DNA of 64,000 bases from Oscillospiraceae bacterium. Its GTDB lineage: Bacteria > Bacillota > Clostridia > Oscillospirales > Ruminococcaceae. Under the pieces are notes generated by a model. It saw only the letters and a program-made list of their open reading frames with translations. It made no database searches and was not told the origin of the DNA. The stretch lies in assembly GCA_031253495.1 (NCBI GenBank), contig JAIRWC010000037.1, positions 51,898 to 115,897 of the forward strand, in the 5' to 3' direction. Each line of letters opens with the position of its first letter. Position 1 is the first letter of the stretch. Shown piece by piece: positions 1-9,716 of the stretch. A program made the translations under genes and the position numbers.

Positions 1-39
1 TATCAAGCATATTATCACCGTCGGAATTGCCGTATAACG

Positions 40-1068
40 TCAAACCGCGACTTTCAAGGCGATGACCTCCATGGAACCGTTGTAATACTTTGAAATCCTG
101 TAACTCACAGGCTCAAACCCGAACCTTCCGAGAAGCGAGTAAAGCGATTCCCTCGAAAAATAATTTACATGGGACGCTTCCCATCTCATTGGGTCTCGAT
201 GTCCCGCAATCGTTGTGAACGCGCTTTGGTAATTAGGGGTGGAAATCCAAAGAACGCCCCCCGCGTTCAACAACTCGTTCGCCTTGCTTATCATAACGGC
301 GGGTTCAAAGACGTGTTCAATCACGTCCCCCATAATAATTACGTCGTATTTTTCGTTCGTTTCAAACGAAGTAAAATCACAGACTTCGACGTTCAGCCCG
401 TATTTGTCGCGGGCGTTTTTTACGTAGCTTTCCATAATGTCGACGCCGAAAACGTCGTATCCCGTTTCACGCGCCGCAAGTATGCACTCGCACCCGCCCA
501 ATCCGACTTCCAACAGCTTTAAGCCTTTTGTATACCGCCTTATTTCCCAAATAACGTCCGAGTACATGGATAAACGAACGCGGTTTGGTTCCCAAACGTG
601 TTCGCCTTTATAGATATTCTCGGTTTTAGGGAAGCTGTCCGCGTACAGATGGTTGCAGCCGGCGCATCTTTTCCAAAGCCGAACGGGATTAAAAAACGGT
701 TTATACGAAGCCGCCTCCACCATTGTGTAACACCAATAAGGCTCGCCGCTTTTGCCGCATAACGGGCAGGCTTTAATCTCAACCTCTTCTTTTTTGCCGC
801 CGAAAAAATAATTCGCGATATTATTATTTCTGAATAACTCGGGGTCGTGTTTCAAAGCCGCGTAATACAAATCGTAAGCCGTCGCGGGGTCGCCCGAAGC
901 GTTGGCAATCGCCGCCAGCCGATAAAGGCACAAACCGCGTATCCGCGTTATTTTTTCAAGGCGCATATAAATATCGGCGGCTTGTGTAAGATTTCCGTCG
1001 CGGTACAACTTCTCCGCGTTTTCAAAAAGGGCGGTGGCTTCATTGTTATCGAAAGAAACATTATCCAT
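40..1068 (-). CDS. SAM-dependent class I methyltransferase with N-terminal TPR-like helices and Cys-rich zinc-binding segment
   Basis: ORF; LLEVGLGGCECILAARETGYDVFGVDI motif I, CPLCGK...CAGC Cys pairs. Confidence 0.8.
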   Translation of the reverse strand: MDNVSFDNNEATALFENAEKLYRDGNLTQAADIYMRLEKITRIRGLCLYRLAAIANASGDPATAYDLYYAALKHDPELFRNNNIANYFFGGKKEEVEIKACPLCGKSGEPYWCYTMVEAASYKPFFNPVRLWKRCAGCNHLYADSFPKTENIYKGEHVWEPNRVRLSMYSDVIWEIRRYTKGLKLLEVGLGGCECILAARETGYDVFGVDIMESYVKNARDKYGLNVEVCDFTSFETNEKYDVIIMGDVIEHVFEPAVMISKANELLNAGGVLWISTPNYQSAFTTIAGHRDPMRWEASHVNYFSRESLYSLLGRFGFEPVSYRISKYYNGSMEVIALKVAV

Positions 1069-1091
1069 ATTTTACATACTCCTTGTTAAAT

Positions 1092-1856
1092 TTAATCCCT
1101 TACGGGTATATTCCTGTCCCGCAAGCTTTTCTTCACATCGCCGACGGTCAGTTCCCCGTAATGGAACAGCGACGCCGCCAAAGCCGCCGAAACCTTGGTT
1201 TTCTCGAACACCTCGCCGAAGTGTTCCAATTTCCCGCACCCGCCGGAAGCGATTACCGGAATATTCACCGCCGCGCAAACGGCGTCGAGCATTTCAATGT
1301 CGAAGCCGCCGCGCGTTCCGTCGGCGTCAATCGAGTTCAGGCATATTTCCCCCGCCCCCAATTTCTCGGCTTTCCGCGCCCATTCGACCAAATCCAAACC
1401 CGCGTCTGTCCTGCCGCCGTTAAGCGTAACGGCAAACCCGCTTTTGCCGTTGCCGAAGCGTTTCGCGTCTATTCCCAAAACCACGCACTGACTCCCGAAC
1501 ACGTCGGCGGCTTCCCTTATAACGGCGGGGTTTTTAACCGCCTGCGAATTTACCGAAACCTTATCCGCGCCCGCCCGCAAAACCTCGCGGAAGTCTTCGA
1601 CCGAACCTATCCCCCCGCCGACGGAAAGCGGAACAAAAACCTTTCTCGCCGTTTCCCTTACCACGTCGAGGATAACGCCCCGCCCCTCGTGCGACGCGGT
1701 TATGTCGTAGAACACTATTTCATCCGCGCCCTGACGGTTGTATTCCTCCGCGAGCGCGACGGGTTCGCCCACTTCTTTTATACCCTTGAATTTTACGCCC
1801 TTGACGACTTTCCCGTCGCGAACGTCGAGACATGGGATTATGCGTTTGGCGAGCAT
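1092..1856 (-). CDS. hisF: Imidazole glycerol phosphate synthase cyclase subunit
   Basis: [23 protein letters not shown]; in his cluster. Confidence 0.97.
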   Translation of the reverse strand: MLAKRIIPCLDVRDGKVVKGVKFKGIKEVGEPVALAEEYNRQGADEIVFYDITASHEGRGVILDVVRETARKVFVPLSVGGGIGSVEDFREVLRAGADKVSVNSQAVKNPAVIREAADVFGSQCVVLGIDAKRFGNGKSGFAVTLNGGRTDAGLDLVEWARKAEKLGAGEICLNSIDADGTRGGFDIEMLDAVCAAVNIPVIASGGCGKLEHFGEVFEKTKVSAALAASLFHYGELTVGDVKKSLRDRNIPVRD

Positions 1857-1868
1857 GCGTCCCTCCTG

Positions 1869-2594
1869 TTATTTCCCCGCGGCAATCGCCTCTTTCAGGT
1901 TCAGCGTCCCGCTGTACAGCGACTTTCCGCATATGGCTCCGTATATGTTGTTTTTCTTAAGCGTCTTTATGTTGTTGAGTGTCTTTATCCCGCCGGAAGC
2001 GATGATTTTCCCGCCGAAAACGCCCGTTTCTTCCTGCAACCGCTTGGTTTTGCCGTGGTTGGGGCGGGAAAGCGTCCCGTCCTTGTCTATATCCGTGAAA
2101 ATGAAATATCGCACCCCCGCTTTGCCCATTTCCATGGCCAATTCAAGATAACAGACCGAACTGGTTTCAAGCCAACCGTCCGTGGCGACAAACCCGTTCT
2201 TCGCGTCGACGCCGACCGCCACGCGCCGCGCGCCGAACTCGCGGACGGCCGCTCTGACCAATTCGGGGTTTTTAACCGCCGCCGAACCGATTATAATCCT
2301 TGAAACGCCGCCGCTCAAATACATTTCGGCGGTTTCAAGCGAACGGATTCCCCCGCCTATCTGGATTTTGCAGGGGATATTTTCCGCCGCTTCAAGGAAT
2401 ATGTCTTTATTGGATTTTTTTCCGCCCTTCGCGCCGTCAAGGTCAACCATGTGAATCCATTCCGCGCCCGCCGAAACGAATCCGCGCGCCGCGTCCATGT
2501 AACTGTCGGCGACTTTCGCGGCGGTGCCGAAGTCGCCGCGTATAAGCCGAACGCACTTACCGCCTTTGATGTCGATTGCGGGGAAGATAATCAT
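1869..2594 (-). CDS. hisA: Phosphoribosylformimino-5-aminoimidazole carboxamide ribotide isomerase; start set at MIIFPAIDIKGGKCVRL, not the longer ORF start
   Basis: Family N-terminus; RBS-like aaggttt upstream; N-terminal extension overlaps hisH. Confidence 0.95.
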   Translation of the reverse strand: MIIFPAIDIKGGKCVRLIRGDFGTAAKVADSYMDAARGFVSAGAEWIHMVDLDGAKGGKKSNKDIFLEAAENIPCKIQIGGGIRSLETAEMYLSGGVSRIIIGSAAVKNPELVRAAVREFGARRVAVGVDAKNGFVATDGWLETSSVCYLELAMEMGKAGVRYFIFTDIDKDGTLSRPNHGKTKRLQEETGVFGGKIIASGGIKTLNNIKTLKKNNIYGAICGKSLYSGTLNLKEAIAAGK

Positions 2595-2629
2595 GTTAAG
2601 GTTTCCTTTTTTGCGATAATACGGCCGCG

Positions 2630-3247
2630 TTACGCGACGACGGGCAATTCCGCGAAGGCTTTCAGCATACTCAACCCGACGCCGCCGCTTTTTTCGGGGT
2701 GGAACTGACAGCCGAACACGCTTTCCCGCTCCCCGCCGAACACCAGCGCGGGGATTTTCCCGCCGTAATCGCTGTAAGCCGCGACGTTGGCGGTTGAACA
2801 CACCGCCGCGTATGAATGAACAAAGTAGACGTATTCCCCGTCGCGAAAGCTTTCGGACAAGGCGCAGGGGGTTTCTTTCTCAAGGGCGTTCCAGCCCATG
2901 TGCGGAACAACCAAGTCCGCGGGGTTCATAAGCTCGACGGTTCCTTTTATAAGCCCCAGCCCGTCGGTTTCCCCGAACTCGAAGCTTTTATCGAACAGCA
3001 TCTGCATTCCGAGGCATATCCCCATAAGCGGCTTGACCCGCGCCTGTTCTTTGATAACCTCGGTCAACCCCCGCCCGTCAAGCATTTTCATGGCGTCGGG
3101 AAACGCCCCTACGCCGGGCAAAATCAGTTTGTCGGCTTTTCGCAACTCGTCGGGGTTGTCGGAGAATTTGCACCCGACGCCGATAAATTCCAGCGCGTTC
3201 CTGACACTGAACATATTCCCCGCGCCGTAGTCAATTATAACAATCAT
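2630..3247 (-). CDS. hisH: Imidazole glycerol phosphate synthase glutaminase subunit
   Basis: MIVIIDYGAGNMFSVRNAL, GICLGMQMLF, FHPEKSG. Confidence 0.97.
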   Translation of the reverse strand: MIVIIDYGAGNMFSVRNALEFIGVGCKFSDNPDELRKADKLILPGVGAFPDAMKMLDGRGLTEVIKEQARVKPLMGICLGMQMLFDKSFEFGETDGLGLIKGTVELMNPADLVVPHMGWNALEKETPCALSESFRDGEYVYFVHSYAAVCSTANVAAYSDYGGKIPALVFGGERESVFGCQFHPEKSGGVGLSMLKAFAELPVVA

Positions 3248-3825
3248 AAGACGCCTTTCGCGGAAATAACATCGCCGCCCTTAACCTCAACCGCTTTTTT
3301 AAGCGCGTAGGCGAGAGCCTTGAACATTGATTCTATTTTATGGTGGTCGTTGTCGCCGTAATCCGCGCCTATGTGCAGGGTTATCCCCGAATTAAAGGCG
3401 AAAGCCCGCATGAATTCCTCAATTAAGCAGGTGTCAAGCTCGCCCGCTTTCCCCCCCGAAAACTCCGCCTTAAACACAAGGAACGGGCGGGCGCATATGT
3501 CCAAATCGCAGTAACCGAGCGCCTCGTCCATCGGAATCCGCGCCGAACCGTATCGGGCAATCGTCGGCTTTTCGCCAAGCGCCGCCTTAACCGCGCTCCC
3601 AAGAACAATTCCCACGTCCTCGGCTGTGTGGTGGGAATCGACGTTCAGGTCGCCGTCGCACTTCAGCGTTAAATCGAAATTCCCGTGAACCGCGAACGAT
3701 ATAAGCATATGGTCGAGGAACCCTATTCCCGTTGAAACGTCGCGGTTCCCCGAACCGTCTATGTTCAGGGTAAGGGATATTTCGGTTTCGCGGGTTTCGC
3801 GGTTAATTGTCGCTGTTCTCGGCAT
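3244..3825 (-). CDS. hisB: Imidazoleglycerol-phosphate dehydratase
   Basis: DHMLISFAVHG, DSHHTAEDVGI, DNDHHKIE. Confidence 0.97.
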   Translation of the reverse strand: MPRTATINRETRETEISLTLNIDGSGNRDVSTGIGFLDHMLISFAVHGNFDLTLKCDGDLNVDSHHTAEDVGIVLGSAVKAALGEKPTIARYGSARIPMDEALGYCDLDICARPFLVFKAEFSGGKAGELDTCLIEEFMRAFAFNSGITLHIGADYGDNDHHKIESMFKALAYALKKAVEVKGGDVISAKGVL

Positions 3826-3838
3826 AATTCCTCCTTTT

Positions 3839-5107
3839 TTAACCGTTTACCAAATCGTTCCACATTTGCCATGCCTTTATGTGTTCGGGCAATTCGCGGG
3901 ACGTGTTTTTATAGTCGGGCAGTTTTTTCCACGTAACGACCCGTTCGTCGGCGAACGCCGATTTTAAAAATTCCTCCGACATTCTGTCGGGGTTAACCGA
4001 CGGCGTGCCGTTTATGTCGGTAATCGCCGTTCCGCCGGGAGAAGACGGCGCGTACACGAAATCGCCGTACCACGGCATATAGTAAAGCCATTTGGCGTCG
4101 GAACCGAAAACCTCGCCCGGGTCGGGGATATACCCGCACTCCGTAAGCGCGAGCATTTTCCCGCCGTAGGTAATTTTCGACAGCTTCTCCCAGTCTGAAA
4201 CCAAGGCGGAATGGTTTTCCCTGTTGGGGTAAACGTCGATACCGGCTATGTCGTAAGTGTTCGGGTGAACGGTCATGTACTTGTCCTGCCCGTTCCACAC
4301 CCAGATTAAATTCGTCAGCTTATGATAATTTTCAAGGCGGTCGAAAATGGTGTACCACAGTTTTTGATAACATTCGTACTCCACGGTTTCCCTGCTTATC
4401 CTCCCCCACCAAAACCACCTGCCGCCCGCTTCATGCAAGGGTCTGAACAAAACGGGGACGCCCGCTTTTTCCATGCGCTGCAGCTGCGCGGCGACCGTGT
4501 CTATATCGCGGATAATTATTTCGTATTCCTTCGTTCCCGGGGTTACGGCGTTTATATAGCTGAAATTTTCGATTTCATCGGCGTAAAAAGCCCTTCCGCC
4601 TTCCGGTTTGCCTATATCTCTCGGAACGTTCCAGTGCCAAGTCATAGCCACAAGCCCGCCGGAGTTGACGTGCCAGTCAATCGCCATATCCACCTGCTCG
4701 TTATTCGCCCGTTCGCCGCCCAAATTGGAAAAAATGAAGTCGAAGCCCTTAATCGCGGGCAAATCGCCGGTAACGGTATAATACACCAGGTCTTCCGTCT
4801 GCTTCGAGTGCATATACTGCTGGGCGGCAAAAATTTTCGTTTTGTAGCTTTCCCTTAAATAACCGAAAACCGCGAGCGTTTTCGCGTTTAAGTTTTCCGA
4901 AACGGGGGCGTTCGGGTCGGTTATTTTTTCGTCAAGCGCGGCTAAAAGCGTTTCCATATCGGTTTCATAAGCCAAAGCGACGCCCATATCCACGTTCCCG
5001 TCCGCATCCAAGGCGACGGGTACGGAAAGTTTTTCGCTTTTATCGGCGCAGGCGGCGGCGGAAAGCGTGAACGCGGCGGCCAACAGCAAAGAAAAAATTT
5101 TTTTCAT
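3839..5107 (-). CDS. GH26-like beta-mannanase lipoprotein
   Basis: Lipobox-like AAACADK; FRPLHEAGGRWFWWG and LALTECGYIP carry the two expected catalytic Glu. Confidence 0.85.
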   Translation of the reverse strand: MKKIFSLLLAAAFTLSAAACADKSEKLSVPVALDADGNVDMGVALAYETDMETLLAALDEKITDPNAPVSENLNAKTLAVFGYLRESYKTKIFAAQQYMHSKQTEDLVYYTVTGDLPAIKGFDFIFSNLGGERANNEQVDMAIDWHVNSGGLVAMTWHWNVPRDIGKPEGGRAFYADEIENFSYINAVTPGTKEYEIIIRDIDTVAAQLQRMEKAGVPVLFRPLHEAGGRWFWWGRISRETVEYECYQKLWYTIFDRLENYHKLTNLIWVWNGQDKYMTVHPNTYDIAGIDVYPNRENHSALVSDWEKLSKITYGGKMLALTECGYIPDPGEVFGSDAKWLYYMPWYGDFVYAPSSPGGTAITDINGTPSVNPDRMSEEFLKSAFADERVVTWKKLPDYKNTSRELPEHIKAWQMWNDLVNG

Positions 5108-5139
5108 TCGTCCTTATACGATTCACCGTTTAAAAACGG

Positions 5140-5234
5140 CGAATCGGGTTTGCGCCGTTGCGACGGCGCGCCGCGCCCGCAGACGCGGAATCCCCGTTTC
5201 TCATTTAACGCGATTAAATTGAGAAACGGTATTA
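5140..5234. repeat. Dispersed intergenic repeat family B, copy 1
   Basis: GCGCCGTTGCGACGGCGC + CCGCG...CGCGG + CCGTTTCTC...GAGAAACGG; near-match to 25490..25575. Confidence 0.8.
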
Positions 5235-6994
5235 ATCCTCAAACTCAATTCGTCCAACTGCTTTTGGTCGACGCTCGCGGGGCAGTCGGACATCAACTCG
5301 CTCGCGTCCTTGACCTTCGGGAACGCCGTAACGTCCCTTAAGCTGTCCGCGCCGCACAAAACCATCGCCAACCTGTCCAAGCCTATTCCCGCGCCGCCGT
5401 GCGGAGGGGCGGCGTAACGGTAGGCTTCCACCAAGAACCCGAACTTGGCGGCAATCTCGGCTTCGGTCAGCCCCAACGCCTTGAACATACGCTCCTGCAA
5501 CTCGTAGTCGGTTATGCGGATTGAACCCGACAACAACTCCACGCCGTTAAGCACAAGGTCGTAGGCTTTGGCGTAAACCTTTTCGCGGGCGGTTTCAATG
5601 TATTGAAGCGTATCGTCTGTCGGGCAGGTGAAAGGGTGGTGCATTGCGTCCCACGTCTTGGTTTCCTCGTTGAACTCGAAAAACGGCATATCGGTTACCC
5701 AAACGTAATTGAACCTGTCGGGGATAATTTCAAGCTTCTCCGCGACGGTTTTTCGCAACGCGCCGAGAACCGGCAGGGTTACCTTGTCCTTGTCGGCGAC
5801 AATAAGCGCGACGCCGCCTTTTTCCAAGCGCAACCCCTCGCATATCGCCGCCAATTCGCCCTCCGCCATGAACTTTCCGAAAGAACAGGAGGGCTGTTCC
5901 TCCGCCGTTCCCCAACGTATAAACGCCAAGCCCTTCGCGCCTATTCCCCGAACGAACTCGGTAAGCTTGTCTATTTCCTTTCTCGTAAGGGTTTCCGCCG
6001 CGTTTTCCGCGACAATCCCCCGAACGCTTCCGCCGCTTTTAACAGCCTCGGCGAACACCGAAAACCCCGAATTCCTCACCGCCTCGGAAATATCGGTAAT
6101 CTTCATGCCGTAGCGGGTGTCGGGCTTGTCCGAGCCGTAAAGGCTCATCGCCTCGTTAAAGGTCAACCGCCGCAACGGCAATTCTATTTCAACCCCCTTG
6201 ATTTCCCGCGTGACATACGCCGCGAACCCCTCAAGCATTTCGAGAATGTCGGGAACGTCCGCGAACGACATTTCAAGGTCGATTTGGGTAAATTCGGGCT
6301 GTCTGTCCGCGCGCAAATCCTCGTCGCGGTAACACCGCGCAAGCTGAATATACCTGTCGAACCCGCTAATCATAAGCAGCTGCTTATAAATCTGCGGCGA
6401 CTGCGGCAGGGCGTAGAACTTCCCCGCGTGCAACCTCGACGGCACAAGGTAATCCCTCGCCCCCTCCGGCGTGGATTTTATAAACGTCGGCGTTTCTATT
6501 TCGATGAAGCCGTTTTTGTAAAAGTAGTCGCGCGCCGCCTTGGCGACGTTGTGGCGGGTTATAATGTTGTCCTGAAGCCGCTTGCGCCTTAGGTCAAGGT
6601 AGCGGTATTTCAAGCGCAACTCTTCCCCGACTTTGGTGTCGTCGGTGATTTCAAACGGCGGCGTCTGCGCTTTGGAAAGTATTCTTAGCTCGGCGACAAG
6701 GATTTCCACATTGCCCGTCTTGATGTCCTTGTTGACGCTTTCCCGTTCGCGCAACAGCCCCCGCGCCATTAAAACATACTCGCTTTTGGCGGTTTTGGCA
6801 AGATCGAAAACTTCCGCGGGTACGGTTTCGTCCAAAACAAGCTGAACAACCCCCGTTCTGTCGCGCAGGTCTATAAAAATAATACCGCCCTTGTCGCGGA
6901 TTCGCCTGACAAAGCCGCCGACGACGACCTCTTCCCCAACCCTCTCGACTTCCCCGCAATAGTGGGTTCGCTTTAAACCGAGCATTACACGCAC
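5201..6994 (-). CDS. aspS: Aspartate--tRNA ligase, standard bacterial type (copy 1)
   Basis: KRTHYCGEV, FRDEDLRADRQPEFTQIDLEMSF-type motif 2, GGAGIGLDRLAMVL motif 3. Confidence 0.95.
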   Translation of the reverse strand: MRVMLGLKRTHYCGEVERVGEEVVVGGFVRRIRDKGGIIFIDLRDRTGVVQLVLDETVPAEVFDLAKTAKSEYVLMARGLLRERESVNKDIKTGNVEILVAELRILSKAQTPPFEITDDTKVGEELRLKYRYLDLRRKRLQDNIITRHNVAKAARDYFYKNGFIEIETPTFIKSTPEGARDYLVPSRLHAGKFYALPQSPQIYKQLLMISGFDRYIQLARCYRDEDLRADRQPEFTQIDLEMSFADVPDILEMLEGFAAYVTREIKGVEIELPLRRLTFNEAMSLYGSDKPDTRYGMKITDISEAVRNSGFSVFAEAVKSGGSVRGIVAENAAETLTRKEIDKLTEFVRGIGAKGLAFIRWGTAEEQPSCSFGKFMAEGELAAICEGLRLEKGGVALIVADKDKVTLPVLGALRKTVAEKLEIIPDRFNYVWVTDMPFFEFNEETKTWDAMHHPFTCPTDDTLQYIETAREKVYAKAYDLVLNGVELLSGSIRITDYELQERMFKALGLTEAEIAAKFGFLVEAYRYAAPPHGGAGIGLDRLAMVLCGADSLRDVTAFPKVKDASELMSDCPASVDQKQLDELSLRINTVSQFNRVK

Positions 6995-7092
6995 CCTTTC
7001 TTTAATTTATCCGAAAACTCGCCTCTCTTTTCCGCGCTAAAAAACAGTTTATCATAATTACCCAAATATTTCAATAGAAAACGATAAATTTA

Positions 7093-7122
7093 TTGACAAA
7101 TCGGTAGAAACTGTGCTAAAAT
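7093..7122 (+). promoter_or_regulatory. Predicted sigma70-type promoter of HD-domain gene
   Basis: TTGACA - 18 bp - TAAAAT. Confidence 0.65.
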
Positions 7123-7135
7123 GAGATATTATAGT

Positions 7136-7174
7136 CGTTTAAATTCAAAACGCAAAGCATTTTGAGTTTAAACG
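7136..7174. repeat. Dispersed hairpin repeat family A, copy 1 (hairpin module only)
   Basis: CGTTTAAATTCAAAA...TTTTGAGTTTAAACG. Confidence 0.8.
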
Positions 7175-7206
7175 GTTATACAATCATTTTGTATGAGGTA
7201 ATCTCG

Positions 7207-7761
7207 ATGCAGCCCGACAATTTTATCACAACCTACACCAAGCGCCGTTTTTCCCCGCATAATCCCGTCGCGGAGGATATAGACATACGGGATATAGCGC
7301 ACGCCCTTTCGCTGATATGCAGGGCTAACGGGCATTTCACGCGGTTTTTCTCGGTGGCGCGGCATTGTATAAATTGCTGTTTGGAGGGCCGGGCGAGGGG
7401 CGAGACGGGCAAGGTTCTTCCGGCGTTGCTGCTGCACGACGCCTGCGAGGCTTATATCTCCGACGTAACCCGCCCCGTTAAACTGGGGCTGCCCGACTAT
7501 GTAAAAGCCGAAAAACGGATGCAATCCGCGATATGGAAAAAATTTGAAATAACCCCGACGGATTCAATAATGAAAATTGTCGGGGAAATAGACGACATGA
7601 TGTTAAAACTTGAATTTGAGGAGTTCGCGGGGGAGACTGTCAGGATTAAAACCTGCCCGCCGGCGATAAGGCCCGATTTCGGGGTTAAGGCGTTCGGGGA
7701 GGACGAAAGGGAGTTCCTCGCGCTGTTCAAAGAGATAACGGGCGGTGCGCGGGCGACGTAG
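7207..7761 (+). CDS. HD-domain phosphohydrolase (YfbR-like)
   Basis: HxxxH/HD pattern: SVARHCINC, LLLHDACEAYISD; ATG at 7207 preferred over 7162. Confidence 0.75.
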   Translation: MQPDNFITTYTKRRFSPHNPVAEDIDIRDIAHALSLICRANGHFTRFFSVARHCINCCLEGRARGETGKVLPALLLHDACEAYISDVTRPVKLGLPDYVKAEKRMQSAIWKKFEITPTDSIMKIVGEIDDMMLKLEFEEFAGETVRIKTCPPAIRPDFGVKAFGEDEREFLALFKEITGGARAT

Positions 7762-7814
7762 GCGTTTCCGCGAAAAAGCGGATGTTTTTAGCGGATATTT
7801 TTTCATTTTAACTA

Positions 7815-7844
7815 TTGACAGCCGGCGAAAAAATATTATATAAT
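7815..7844 (+). promoter_or_regulatory. Predicted promoter of pckG
   Basis: TTGACA - 18 bp - TATAAT. Confidence 0.7.
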
Positions 7845-7859
7845 TAACGTTGGCGGCGG

Positions 7860-7921
7860 GCGCTGTCGCGACGGCGCAACCCCGTTTAAGTTCAAAATGC
7901 GAAGCGTTTGGAATTTAAACG
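7860..7921. repeat. Dispersed repeat family A, copy 2
   Basis: GCGCTGTCGCGACGGCGC + AACCCC + CGTTTAAG...TTTAAACG. Confidence 0.82.
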
Positions 7922-7946
7922 ACTATAAAGACTAAGGAGAAATGTT

Positions 7947-9716
7947 ATGACGGCCAATAAAAATGTTCTTAACTGGATTGAGGAAGTAAAGTCGCTGACA
8001 AATCCCGACAAAATCGTTTGGATTGACGGGAGCGAGGCGCAGATTGAAAAGCTTCGCGAAGAGGCTGTCGACGAGGGCGTAATCAAGCCGCTCAACCAAG
8101 AAAAACTGCCCGGCTGTTACATTCACCGCACCGCCCTCAACGACGTCGCCCGCGTGGAGCATCGCACTTTCATCTGTTCAAAGAAAGAAGAGGATGCGGG
8201 GCCCACCAACAACTGGTGCGCTCCCGATGAAATGTACGGCAAGCTCCGCAAACTTTTCAACGGGGTTATGAAGGGGCGCACCATGTATGTAATTCCGTTT
8301 TGCATGGGTCCCATCGGCTCGAAGCTGAGCAAGGTCGGCGTCGAGGTTACCGACAGCGTTTACGTCGTGTTGAACATGGTTATCATGGCGAGATGCGGCG
8401 ACGAGGCGCTTGAGTTTCTCGGCGACAGCGACGACTGGGTTCGCGGGCTCCATTCCACCGGAGAATTGGACGACGAAAACAGATATATCACGCACTTCCC
8501 GGAAGACAACGCCATTTGGTCAATCAACTCCGGTTACGGCGGCAACGTCCTTTTGGGCAAAAAATGCTTCGCGCTTCGCATAGCCTCCTGCCAAGGGAGG
8601 AAAGAGGGCTGGATGGCGGAGCATATGCTTATACTGGGAATTGAGAAACCTGACGGCAAAACGACTTATATCGCCGCCGCTTTCCCCTCGCAGTGCGGGA
8701 AAACCAACCTCGCCATGCTTATCCCGCCGGAAAGCTACAAAAAAGCGGGTTACAAGGTATGGTGCGTGGGCGACGACATCGCGTGGCTGAGACAGGGCGA
8801 CGACGGGCGGCTGTGGGCGATTAACCCGGAAACCGGTTTCTTCGGCGTGGCGCCCGGCACCAACATGAAATCCAACCCCAACGCGCTGATTTCGACGCAG
8901 AAAAACACCATATTCGCCAACGTGGTTCACAACTTGGACGACAACACCGTATGGTGGGAGGGTCTGAACAAGGAACGCGTTTCCAACGGTCTTGACTGGA
9001 AAGGCAACCCGTGGAATTCCGACAGCCCCGAAAAGGGGGCGCACACCAACGGGCGTTTTACCTCCCACGTTTCAAACTGCCCTTGCATTTCCCCGGAATA
9101 CGACAATCCCGCGGGCGTTCCCATATCCGCCATTGTTTTCGGCGGCAGGCGCGCCAAAACGGCTCCGTTGGTTTATCAGGCGTTCGACTGGGAACACGGC
9201 GTGTTCGTGGGTTCGATTATGGGTTCCGAAACCACTTCCGCGGCGATTGGGCTGGCGGCGGGGGTGCGCAGGGACCCGATGGCGATGCTTCCGTTTTGCG
9301 GGTACAATATGGCGGATTATTGGCGGCATTGGCTTGATATGGGCAAAAAGCTGGGCAAAAACGCGCCCAAGATATTCAACGTTAACTGGTTCCGCTCCAA
9401 CGAGGACGGCAACTTTATATGGCCCGGATACGGCGATAATTTGCGCGTCCTTGACTGGATTGTCGAACGCGTCAACGGTAAGGCGGGCGCGGTTGAAACG
9501 GCCATAGGCTACGAACCGAAGCCGGAGGACATAAATATAGAGGGTCTCGAGGAAGACGGGATTACCCTCGAAAGGGTAACGGAGCTGCTTCAGGTCGATA
9601 AGGCGCTCTGGAAAGAGGACGTCAACGGAATTAAACAGTTTTATACGAAATTCGGGGACAGGCTGCCCGAGGAATTAAGGGAGCAGCTTTCGGATTTGGA
9701 AAAAAGACTGGTGTAG
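7947..9716 (+). CDS. pckG: Phosphoenolpyruvate carboxykinase (GTP)
   Basis: FPSQCGKTNLAML P-loop, GTP-PEPCK family layout over full length. Confidence 0.95.
   Translation: MTANKNVLNWIEEVKSLTNPDKIVWIDGSEAQIEKLREEAVDEGVIKPLNQEKLPGCYIHRTALNDVARVEHRTFICSKKEEDAGPTNNWCAPDEMYGKLRKLFNGVMKGRTMYVIPFCMGPIGSKLSKVGVEVTDSVYVVLNMVIMARCGDEALEFLGDSDDWVRGLHSTGELDDENRYITHFPEDNAIWSINSGYGGNVLLGKKCFALRIASCQGRKEGWMAEHMLILGIEKPDGKTTYIAAAFPSQCGKTNLAMLIPPESYKKAGYKVWCVGDDIAWLRQGDDGRLWAINPETGFFGVAPGTNMKSNPNALISTQKNTIFANVVHNLDDNTVWWEGLNKERVSNGLDWKGNPWNSDSPEKGAHTNGRFTSHVSNCPCISPEYDNPAGVPISAIVFGGRRAKTAPLVYQAFDWEHGVFVGSIMGSETTSAAIGLAAGVRRDPMAMLPFCGYNMADYWRHWLDMGKKLGKNAPKIFNVNWFRSNEDGNFIWPGYGDNLRVLDWIVERVNGKAGAVETAIGYEPKPEDINIEGLEEDGITLERVTELLQVDKALWKEDVNGIKQFYTKFGDRLPEELREQLSDLEKRLV

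Noticed and set aside
1083-2303. 406-aa plus-strand ORF
   Set aside because: Antisense shadow of hisF/hisA; no family motifs and Arg/Pro/His-rich composition typical of reverse-frame ORFs in GC-rich DNA.
2595-2801. N-terminal extension of the hisA ORF
   Set aside because: Arg-rich, overlaps hisH in another frame; the true family start is MIIFPAIDIKGG at 2594.
5603-6592. 329-aa plus-strand ORF
   Set aside because: Antisense to aspS1 with shadow-frame composition; sense-strand gene is certain.
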